A stretch of 19,283 nucleotides of DNA from Pseudomonadota bacterium (GTDB lineage: Bacteria; Pseudomonadota; Alphaproteobacteria; Acetobacterales; Acetobacteraceae). The translations under genes were made by a program, and so were the position numbers. The notes under the pieces were generated by a model. That model saw nothing but the letters and a program-made list of their open reading frames with translations. It had not been told where the DNA came from and made no database searches. Where the stretch lies: contig JAJXSZ010000019.1 of NCBI GenBank assembly GCA_021784255.1, forward strand, positions 1 through 19,283, read 5' to 3'. This document shows, in pieces, positions 10,397 to 16,982 of this stretch; positions within the stretch are counted from its first letter, which is position 1, and every line of letters begins with the position of its first letter.

Positions 10397-11623
10397 ATGA
10401 CCGTTGATATCAAGGTCCCGACGCTCGGCGAGAGCGTGACCTCCGCCACCGTGGCGCGCTGGCTGAAGAAGGCCGGCGAAGCCGTGGCGGTGGACGAGCC
10501 GCTGGTCGAGCTCGAGACCGATAAGGTGACCGTGGAAGTGCCCGCGCCGGCGGCGGGGGTTCTGGAATCGGTGAGCGCCGCGGAGGGGGCGGAAGTCGAG
10601 GTCGGTGCGCTGCTCGGCACGTTGGCCGAAGGTGCCGTGGCCGCAAAACCCGCCACGAACCCGATCGCCGGCGTCAACCCGCCGCCTGCGCCGCCCGGCC
10701 CGGTGGCACGGCCCGCGACGCCGGCGGCCGCCGTTCCCGCGCACGCGCCGCTGCCCGCGGCGGCGAAGCTGCTGGCCGAGAAAGGGCTCTCGCCAGGCGC
10801 GATCGGCGCCGGCTCGGGCAAGGATGGGCGGATCACCAAGGGCGACGTGCTGGATTTCCTGGCGCGCCCCGCCGCGGCGCCGGCACCCGCCGCTGCGGCC
10901 CGGCCGCCGCGGGAACTGCAGGCCGGCGAGGAGCGCGTGCGGATGACGCGGCTGCGCCGGACCATCGCGGTACGGCTGAAGGAAGCGCAGAACACCGCGG
11001 CGATGCTCACCACCTTCAACGAGGTGGACATGGGCGCGGTGATGGCGCTGCGCGCCGAGTACAAGGATGCGTTCGAGAAGAAGAACACCGGCGTGCGCCT
11101 CGGCTTCATGTCCTTCTTCGTGCGTGCCTGCTGCGCCGGGCTCGCGGAGTTCCCGGCGGTGAATGCCGAGATCGACGGCGAGGACATCGTCTACAAGCAT
11201 TTCGTGCACATGGGGATCGCGGTGGGCGGGCCAACCGGCCTCGTCGTGCCGGTGCTGCGCGACGCGCAGACGCTGTCCTTCGCCGAGATCGAGGCGCGGA
11301 TCGCGGATTTCGGCCGCCGCGCGCGCGACGGCGCACTGAAGCTCGAGGAGCTTGCGGGCGGCACGTTCAGCGTCACCAACGGCGGCGTCTATGGCAGCCT
11401 GATGTCCACCCCGATCCTGAACCCGCCGCAGTCGGCGATCCTGGGCATGCACAAGATCCAGGACCGGCCGATGGCGATCGGCGGCAAGGTCGAGATCCGC
11501 CCGATGATGTACCTCGCGCTTTCCTATGACCACCGGATCGTGGACGGGAAGGAAGCCGTTTCCTTCCTGGTGCGGGTAAAGGAAGGCATCGAGGATCCAC
11601 GCCGCCTGCTGCTGGGGCTTTGA
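10397..11623 (+). CDS. sucB: Dihydrolipoyl succinyltransferase, E2 of 2-oxoglutarate dehydrogenase
   Basis: E2o core of the complex; it transfers succinyl from lipoyl-lysine to CoA. Domain order in 408 residues: one lipoyl domain (about 1-80) with the modified Lys43 in ELETDKVTVEV, an Ala/Pro linker, an E3/E1-binding domain (about 118-155) with AKLLAEKG and GKDGRITKGDV, a second Ala/Pro linker, and the catalytic domain from about 180. Catalytic His379 and Asp383 lie in SYDHRIVDGKE. A single lipoyl domain and the sucA-sucB order identify it as the succinyl rather than the acetyl enzyme. GGGGAG lies seven bases before the ATG. The lpdA start follows one base after the TGA stop. Confidence 0.97.
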   Translation: MTVDIKVPTLGESVTSATVARWLKKAGEAVAVDEPLVELETDKVTVEVPAPAAGVLESVSAAEGAEVEVGALLGTLAEGAVAAKPATNPIAGVNPPPAPPGPVARPATPAAAVPAHAPLPAAAKLLAEKGLSPGAIGAGSGKDGRITKGDVLDFLARPAAAPAPAAAARPPRELQAGEERVRMTRLRRTIAVRLKEAQNTAAMLTTFNEVDMGAVMALRAEYKDAFEKKNTGVRLGFMSFFVRACCAGLAEFPAVNAEIDGEDIVYKHFVHMGIAVGGPTGLVVPVLRDAQTLSFAEIEARIADFGRRARDGALKLEELAGGTFSVTNGGVYGSLMSTPILNPPQSAILGMHKIQDRPMAIGGKVEIRPMMYLALSYDHRIVDGKEAVSFLVRVKEGIEDPRRLLLGL

Positions 11624-11624
11624 G

Positions 11625-13031
11625 ATGGCCGATACCTCCGCGACCAACGCTTTCGATGTCATCGTCATCGGCGCCGGGCCGGGCGGCTATGTCTGCGCCA
11701 TCCGCGCCGCCCAGCTCGGGATGAAGGTCGCCTGCGTCGAGAAACGCGCGACCCTCGGCGGCACCTGCCTCAACGTCGGCTGCATTCCCTCGAAGGCGCT
11801 GCTGCAGTCCTCCGAGAACTACGCCGCCGCGACCCACGAATTCGCGGCCCACGGGGTGATGGTCGAAGGCGTGAAGCTCGACCTCGCGCGGATGCAGGCA
11901 CGCAAGGCCGAGGTCGTGAGCGCCAACGTCAAGGGCGTCGAGTTCCTGTTTCGCAAGAACAAGATCACCTGGCTCAAGGGCGAAGGCCGAATCGCCGCCC
12001 CCGGGAAGGTCGCGGTCAGCGATCAGGTTTATGATACGAAACATATCGTTATCGCAACGGGTAGCGAAAGCATGCCGCTCAAGGGCATCGAGGTCGACGA
12101 AAAGCGCATCGTCACCTCGACCGGCGCGCTGGAACTCGATGCCGTGCCGGGGCATCTGGTCGTCATCGGCGGCGGCGTCATCGGGCTCGAGCTGGGCAGC
12201 GTCTGGGCACGCCTCGGCGCCAGGGTGACGGTGGTCGAGTTCCTCGACAGCATCCTGCCGACGATGGACCGCGAGATCGGCCGCAGTTTCGAGCGGATCC
12301 TGGCCAAGCAGGGTTTCACGTTCCGCCTCGGCACCAGGGTCACCGCGGCCACGGCCGACGAAAAGGGCGTCGATCTCACCATCGAGGCCGCCGGCGGCGG
12401 CACCGCGGAGACGCTGCGGGCCGACGTGGTGTTGCTGGCGATCGGGCGGCGCGCCTACACCGCAGGCCTCGGGCTCGACGCCGTGGGCGTTGCGCTCGAC
12501 GAGCGCGGGCGGGTCGGGACGGACGCCCACTGGGCAACGAACGTACCAGGCATCTATGCGATCGGCGACGTGGTCGCCGGGCCGATGCTCGCGCACACGG
12601 CCGAGGACGAAGGCGTTGCGCTGGCGGAACGGCTCGCCGGCCAGGCCGGGCACGTGAACGACGAAGCGATCCCAGGCGTGGTCTACACCTGGCCCGAGGT
12701 CGCCACCGTCGGCCGCACCGAGGAACAGCTCAAGGCCGAGGGCATCGCCTATGCGGTCGGGAAATTCCCCTTCACCGCCAACGGCCGCGCGCGGGCGATG
12801 GGCTCCACGGACGGGTTCGTGAAACTGCTGGCGGACAAGCAGACCGACAGACTGCTCGGCGCGCACATCATCGGCCCGGACGCCGGCACCATCATCGCCG
12901 AGCTGGTCACCGCCATCGAGTTCGGCGCCTCCGCCGAGGATGTGGCACGCACCTGCCACGCGCATCCCTCGCTCGGCGAGGCGATCAAGGAGGCCGCGCT
13001 GGCCGTCGGCGGACGCGCGCTGCACATCTGA
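11625..13031 (+). CDS. lpdA: Dihydrolipoamide dehydrogenase (E3)
   Basis: A flavoprotein that reoxidises dihydrolipoyl-SucB with NAD+. The 468 residues show the FAD motif IGAGPGG (15-21), the redox disulfide GGTCLNVGCIPSK with Cys48 and Cys53, the NAD motif VVIGGGVIGLELG, the second FAD motif IYAIGDVV, and the C-terminal pair His447/Glu452 in HAHPSLGE that acts as base across the dimer interface. It is positioned as the E3 of this operon's complex; it may also serve pyruvate dehydrogenase, which cannot be seen here. A short stretch around 12021-12071 uses mostly A/T-ending codons, unlike the rest of the gene. Its TGA overlaps the pdxA ATG as TGATG. Confidence 0.97.
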   Translation: MADTSATNAFDVIVIGAGPGGYVCAIRAAQLGMKVACVEKRATLGGTCLNVGCIPSKALLQSSENYAAATHEFAAHGVMVEGVKLDLARMQARKAEVVSANVKGVEFLFRKNKITWLKGEGRIAAPGKVAVSDQVYDTKHIVIATGSESMPLKGIEVDEKRIVTSTGALELDAVPGHLVVIGGGVIGLELGSVWARLGARVTVVEFLDSILPTMDREIGRSFERILAKQGFTFRLGTRVTAATADEKGVDLTIEAAGGGTAETLRADVVLLAIGRRAYTAGLGLDAVGVALDERGRVGTDAHWATNVPGIYAIGDVVAGPMLAHTAEDEGVALAERLAGQAGHVNDEAIPGVVYTWPEVATVGRTEEQLKAEGIAYAVGKFPFTANGRARAMGSTDGFVKLLADKQTDRLLGAHIIGPDAGTIIAELVTAIEFGASAEDVARTCHAHPSLGEAIKEAALAVGGRALHI

Positions 13032-13996
13032 TGCGCGCCAAGCTCCCCGCGCTCACCATGGGCGAGCCAGCGGGCATCGGACCGGAGATCGCGGTCGCCG
13101 CCTGGCGCGCCGGGCGGCGGTTCCTGTTCGTGGGCGACGCCTCGGTGCTGCGCGGCGCGCCGGTGCGCGAGGTCGGCTCCGCCGCCGAGGCGGGCGACGA
13201 TGCGATCCCGGTGCTGCGCGTGCCGCTGGCGGTGCCGGCCGTGCCGGGCCGGCTCGATGCGGCCAACGCTTCGGCCGTGATCGCCTCGATCGAGACCGCG
13301 GTGCGGCTCGCGATGGCGGGCGACGTCAGCGCGATCGTCACCAATCCGATCCAGAAATCGGTGCTCACGCGAGCGGGATTCACCCATCCCGGACATACGG
13401 AGTTCCTCGCGCAACTGACCGGCGCGGCGATGCCGGTGATGATGCTGGCCAGCGCGGAGCTGCGTGTCGTTCCGATCACGATCCATGTAGCGCTGCGCCG
13501 GGCGATCGGGATGCTCGACGCCCAACTCATCCTGCGCACGGCGCGGATCACCGAGGCGGCGCTGCGGCGCGACTGGGGGATGGCGCGGCCGCGCCTCGCC
13601 TTCGCCGGCCTCAACCCGCATGCGGGCGAGGACGGGACCATGGGTGACGAGGAGGTGCGGATCATCCGCCCGGCCATCGCGACGCTGCGCGCGGAGGGCA
13701 TCGAGGCACTCGGCCCCTTCCCCGCCGACACCATGTTCACGCCGGCCGCGCGCCGCGGCTACGACGTGGCGCTGGGCATGTACCACGACCAGGTGCTGAC
13801 CCCGATCAAGACGCTCGACATGCATGGCGGCGTGAACGTGACGCTCGGCCTGCCGATCGTGCGGACCTCGCCCGACCACGGCACGGCGCTCGACATCGCC
13901 GGCCAGGGCCTGGCCGATCCGGGCAGCGTGGTCGCAGCCCTGGACCTCGCAATGGACCTTGTGCGGCGGCGGGAGGCGGGGAAGATCGGGGCATGA
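13031..13996 (+). CDS. pdxA: 4-hydroxythreonine-4-phosphate dehydrogenase
   Basis: Oxidises 4-phosphohydroxy-L-threonine with NAD+ to the unstable amino ketone that PdxJ uses in pyridoxine 5'-phosphate synthesis. The 321 residues carry LTMGEPAGIGPEI (8-20), TNPIQKSVL (104-112), HPGHTEFLA, and the three metal-ligand histidines His152 (ITIHVALR), His197 (LNPHAGEDG) and His252 (MYHDQVLTPIKT), followed by VNVTLGLPIVRTSPDHGTA. The frame overlaps lpdA by one base and has no independent Shine-Dalgarno of note, so it is probably translated by coupling. In many proteobacteria pdxA sits with surA and ksgA; its place at the end of a TCA operon is unusual. pdxJ overlaps it by four bases. Confidence 0.95.
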   Translation: MRAKLPALTMGEPAGIGPEIAVAAWRAGRRFLFVGDASVLRGAPVREVGSAAEAGDDAIPVLRVPLAVPAVPGRLDAANASAVIASIETAVRLAMAGDVSAIVTNPIQKSVLTRAGFTHPGHTEFLAQLTGAAMPVMMLASAELRVVPITIHVALRRAIGMLDAQLILRTARITEAALRRDWGMARPRLAFAGLNPHAGEDGTMGDEEVRIIRPAIATLRAEGIEALGPFPADTMFTPAARRGYDVALGMYHDQVLTPIKTLDMHGGVNVTLGLPIVRTSPDHGTALDIAGQGLADPGSVVAALDLAMDLVRRREAGKIGA

Positions 13997-14724
13997 CACA
14001 CCCCGGTTCCTCGCGCCTGCGTCTCGGCGTCAACGTCGACCACGTCGCCACCGTGCGCAACGCCCGCGGCGGCCGCCACCCGGACCCGCTCGATGTCGCG
14101 CGCGCCGCCATCGCGGCGGGAGCCGACGGCATCACCATCCATCTGCGCGAGGACCGGCGGCATATTCGCGACGCCGACGTCGCGGCGATGAAGGCGGGCA
14201 TCGGCGTGCCGCTGAACCTCGAGATGGCGGCGACGCCGGAGATGGTGCGCATCGCGCTGGCCACGCGCCCGCGCGCCTGCTGCATCGTGCCCGAACGTCG
14301 GGCCGAGGTGACGACCGAGGGCGGGCTCGACGTCGCCGGGCAGGCGGCATCGCTGCAGCCCATGGTCGCGCAGCTCGCGGCAGCGGGTATCCGCGTCTCG
14401 CTGTTCGTCGATCCCGATCCGGCGCAGCTGCGCGCGAGTGCCGCGGCGGGTGCCGCGGTGGTGGAGCTGCACACCGGCGCCTACGCCGAGGGCAGGCCGG
14501 GCGAGCTCGAACGGCTGCGCGACGGCGCGACGCTCGCCGCCTCGCTCGGGCTCGAAGTGCATGCCGGACACGGGCTGACCTACGACAATGTCGGCCCGGT
14601 GGCGGCGATCGCGGAGGTGGTGGAGCTGAACATCGGCCACTTCCTGATCGGCCAGGCGATCACCGACGGCATCGCGGCGGTGGTCGCGCACATGAAGGCG
14701 CTGATGCTGGCCGCGCGAGCATAG
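13993..14724 (+). CDS. pdxJ: Pyridoxine 5'-phosphate synthase
   Basis: Condenses the PdxA product with 1-deoxy-D-xylulose 5-phosphate to give pyridoxine 5'-phosphate. A 243-residue TIM barrel with LGVNVDHVATVRNARGG at the start, ITIHLREDRRHI containing catalytic His50, NLEMA with Glu77, and EVHAGHGLTYDNV with His193; these match the known active-site residues. The start overlaps the pdxA stop as ATGA, so consecutive pathway enzymes are made from one coupled mRNA. The acpS gene that often follows pdxJ is absent; instead a hairpin and the convergent xerC end follow. Confidence 0.96.
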   Translation: MTHPGSSRLRLGVNVDHVATVRNARGGRHPDPLDVARAAIAAGADGITIHLREDRRHIRDADVAAMKAGIGVPLNLEMAATPEMVRIALATRPRACCIVPERRAEVTTEGGLDVAGQAASLQPMVAQLAAAGIRVSLFVDPDPAQLRASAAAGAAVVELHTGAYAEGRPGELERLRDGATLAASLGLEVHAGHGLTYDNVGPVAAIAEVVELNIGHFLIGQAITDGIAAVVAHMKALMLAARA

Positions 14725-14729
14725 CGACG

Positions 14730-14748
14730 GGCCGGGCGGTGCCCGGCC
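14730..14748. terminator. Perfect GC hairpin between convergent pdxJ and xerC
   Basis: GGCCGGGC (14730-14737) and GCCCGGCC (14741-14748) form a perfect eight-base-pair stem with a GGT loop. It occupies nearly all of the 24-bp gap between the pdxJ stop and the xerC stop, and being symmetric it would form in RNA from either strand. No T-tract follows on either side. It is a good candidate for a shared bidirectional terminator or transcript-end stabiliser. Confidence 0.55.
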
Positions 14749-15612
14749 TCAGCCGCGCGGATGCGTCTTCTGCCAGACCTCGAGCAGCGCCGCCTCGTCG
14801 ACGGCGGTGTAGCGTTGCGTGGTCGAAAGGCTCGCATGGCCCAGCAGCTCCTGGATGGAGCGCAGATCGGCGCCGCCAGCCAGCAGATGCGTCGCGAAAC
14901 TGTGGCGCAGCGCGTGCGGCGTCGCGTGTTCCGGCAGGCCGGCGAGGCGACGATAGTCCCGCAGCGCGCGCTGCGCGACGCCGGGATTGAGGCGGGCACC
15001 GCGGGCGCCCACGAACAGCGGCGCATCCGGCACCGGGGCCGGATGCACGGCGAGCCAGGCCGCGAGCGCGGCGCGCACGGCCGGCAGCACGGGGACCAGG
15101 CGCTGCTTGTTGCCCTTGCCGGTCACGCGCAGCACGTCGGCGCCGGCGGCGCGGACCTCGAGCGCCAGTGCTTCGGAGATGCGCAGACCACAGCCGTAGA
15201 GAAGCGTGAACAGCGCGGCGTCGCGCAGCGAGTCGGCCTCGGTCGCGCCGGCCGCGTCGGATGGGGTCAGCGCCCGGGGCAGCGGCTTCCTCGCTCGCGG
15301 CGTGGCGACGAGGCGCAGCTGTTCGTTGGCGACGGCGTGGCGGCGGGCGAGATGGCGGAAAAAGCCGCGCACGGCGGCAAGCTGGCGCGCGCGGGTCGCG
15401 GCGCCACGGCCTGCGGCGGCGGCGTGGGCCAGCCAGGCGCGGAAATCCGCCGCGGTCAGCGCCGCGAGCGCCGCGCGGTCGGGTTCGGCGCCGAGATGCC
15501 CGGCCATGAAACGCAGAAAGCCGCCCACCGATTCGGTGTAGGAAGCAACCGTCTTCGGCGCCGCGCGGCGTTCGGCGCGCAACCAGGTCAGCCACTCCTC
15601 CAGCTCGGTCAC
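14749..15612 (-). CDS. xerC: Tyrosine recombinase XerC
   Basis: Site-specific recombinase that with XerD resolves chromosome dimers at dif. The 287 residues have an N-terminal SAM-like core-binding domain (about 1-95) and a catalytic domain with the full set: Arg144 in GCGLRISEAL, Lys166 in GKGNKQR, His233 and Arg236 in PHALRHSFATHLL, His259 in LLGHASLSTTQ, and the nucleophile Tyr268 in RYTAVD. The assumed start is GTG 15612; an in-frame stop (the stop of the upstream gene) blocks any longer form, and no strong ribosome site is visible. It is named XerC rather than XerD or a phage integrase because of the adjacent DUF484 gene and the absence of mobile-element genes. Confidence 0.93.
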   Translation of the reverse strand: MTELEEWLTWLRAERRAAPKTVASYTESVGGFLRFMAGHLGAEPDRAALAALTAADFRAWLAHAAAAGRGAATRARQLAAVRGFFRHLARRHAVANEQLRLVATPRARKPLPRALTPSDAAGATEADSLRDAALFTLLYGCGLRISEALALEVRAAGADVLRVTGKGNKQRLVPVLPAVRAALAAWLAVHPAPVPDAPLFVGARGARLNPGVAQRALRDYRRLAGLPEHATPHALRHSFATHLLAGGADLRSIQELLGHASLSTTQRYTAVDEAALLEVWQKTHPRG

Positions 15613-15636
15613 GCGCGCGCCATCACGGAAGTCCCG

Positions 15637-16266
15637 TCACGGGAGCCACGCGGCGGCGACGGCGCGGCCGAGGAAGCCGAGCACGCCGGCGATGTGCGAG
15701 GCCGCGAGCAGGTCGGCATGGCGGGTGGCGAGCGCCAGCATCGCCGGCGTCGCCGCGCCTGGCACCAGGACCAGCGCGTCGTGGAAGGCGAGCGCCGCGG
15801 CCTCGCCGTGAACCGCCGGGTCGCGGCAGGCCACGCCGATCGCCACGCTGCGCCCGCCGAGGCGGCGCCCCACCTCGCCCGGCGCCAAGCGGCGCGTGCC
15901 GGGACACTCCTCCTCGACGCAGAGCGACGCCGCGTCCACACCCAGCAAGGGGGGAAACATCTCGGAAACGCAGGCAGGAACGGAGGCCGCGGCGAACAGG
16001 GCGAGCACCGCCTCCTGCACCCGCGCGGCAAGGGCGGCGGTGGCGCGGCCCGCGGCGACCACGCTCGCAGCGTCGTCGCGCGCCGCCGCGACCATCGCCG
16101 CGAGATGGTCGGCGACGCCCTCGCCGTGGCGGCGCAGTGGCGGCGTCAGGGCCGCGTACAGCGCTGGGCGGGCGGCCAGAAAGCCGGGATGGGCGCGCAG
16201 ATAGGCCGCGACCGATTCCGCGGCCGCATCCTGCGGGAACGGCAGCGTCTCAGCCAACCGTCCCAT
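15637..16266 (-). CDS. DUF484 family protein (YigA-like)
   Basis: A 209-residue cytosolic protein. The N-terminal stretch AAYLRAHPGFLAARPALYAAL, then HGEGVADHLAAMVAAARDD, is the hallmark of DUF484, followed by a predicted GAF-like fold. The molecular role is not established. The gene sits between a transaldolase gene (17 bp upstream) and xerC (24 bp downstream), all on the minus strand; the E. coli homologue yigA also lies just before xerC, so the link with dimer resolution or cell division is long-conserved. The ATG 16266 has a poor ribosome site. The stop codon lies inside a small inverted repeat, TCCCG-TCA-CGGGA (15632-15644). Confidence 0.87.
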   Translation of the reverse strand: MGRLAETLPFPQDAAAESVAAYLRAHPGFLAARPALYAALTPPLRRHGEGVADHLAAMVAAARDDAASVVAAGRATAALAARVQEAVLALFAAASVPACVSEMFPPLLGVDAASLCVEEECPGTRRLAPGEVGRRLGGRSVAIGVACRDPAVHGEAAALAFHDALVLVPGAATPAMLALATRHADLLAASHIAGVLGFLGRAVAAAWLP

Positions 16267-16283
16267 CCCCGCGCGGCGCCCCT

Positions 16284-16940
16284 CTAGGCAATGGTCTGCC
16301 CGGTCTTCGCCCAGTCCGCGAGGAAGCCGGCGAGGCCCTTGTCGGTGAGCGGGTGCTGGTAGAGCGAGCGCAGCACCGCCGGCGGCAGGGTGGCGACATG
16401 CGCGCCGAGCCTGGCCGCGGCGATCACGTGCAGCGGCCCCCGGACGGAGGCCACCAGCACCTCGGTCCTGAGCGCCGGGTAGTTGCGATAGATCGCGACG
16501 ATGTCGCCGATGAGCGCCATGCCGTCATGGCCGATATCATCGAGCCGGCCGACGAAGGGGGAAACGAAGGTCGCCCCCGCCTTGGCGGCGAGCAGCGCCT
16601 GGCCGGCGGAAAAACACAGCGTGACATTGGTCATCACGCCCTCGTCGGTCAGCGTCCGGCAGGCGCGCAGGCCGGCCGGCGTGAGCGGCAGCTTGACGGT
16701 GACGTTGTGGGCGATGGCGCGCAACACCCGCGCCTCGCGGATCATCCCGTCATAGTCCGTGGCGGCGACCTCGGCGCTGACCGGGCCGGGGACGACGGCG
16801 CAGATCTCGGCGATCACCTCCTGGATGCGGCGGCCGGACTTGGCGATGAGGGAGGGGTTGGTGGTGACCCCGTCGAGCAGGCCGGTTGCGGCGAGTTCCG
16901 CGATCTCCTTGGTGTCGGCGGTATCGACGAAGAATTTCAT
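16284..16940 (-). CDS. tal: Transaldolase, short TalC/MipB type
   Basis: A 218-residue TIM barrel that moves a dihydroxyacetone unit between sugar phosphates in the pentose phosphate pathway. It opens MKFFVDTADTKEI and has GVTTNPSLI (24-32), the Schiff-base Lys83 in NVTVKLPLT, TNVTLCFSAGQAL (104-116) and SPFVGRLDDIGHDG (127-140). At the position where fructose-6-phosphate aldolases carry tyrosine (PYV), this protein has Phe129 (PFV), which favours transaldolase over aldolase. ATG 16940 has a GGAAGAG ribosome site close upstream. It is the first gene of the tal-DUF484-xerC cluster and diverges from priA across 42 bp. Confidence 0.93.
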   Translation of the reverse strand: MKFFVDTADTKEIAELAATGLLDGVTTNPSLIAKSGRRIQEVIAEICAVVPGPVSAEVAATDYDGMIREARVLRAIAHNVTVKLPLTPAGLRACRTLTDEGVMTNVTLCFSAGQALLAAKAGATFVSPFVGRLDDIGHDGMALIGDIVAIYRNYPALRTEVLVASVRGPLHVIAAARLGAHVATLPPAVLRSLYQHPLTDKGLAGFLADWAKTGQTIA

Positions 16941-16982
16941 GCGCTCTTCCTGATGCGGCGGGGTTGCGGCAGACGATAGCGC
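16941..16982. promoter_or_regulatory. Short divergent region between tal and priA
   Basis: Only 42 bp separate the two start codons. The left part is the tal ribosome site (GGAAGAG on the minus strand). No clear Shine-Dalgarno precedes priA. With so little room, the promoters must overlap each other or extend into the opposite coding regions. Confidence 0.4.

Noticed and set aside
11373..13025. Long minus-strand open frame (about 550 codons) opposite lpdA
   Set aside because: Shadow of lpdA; no recognisable domain and no ribosome site.
14749..15612. Tyrosine recombinase as evidence of an integrated element
   Set aside because: Its size, motifs and DUF484 neighbour mark housekeeping XerC; no attachment-site repeats, tRNA or phage genes are seen.
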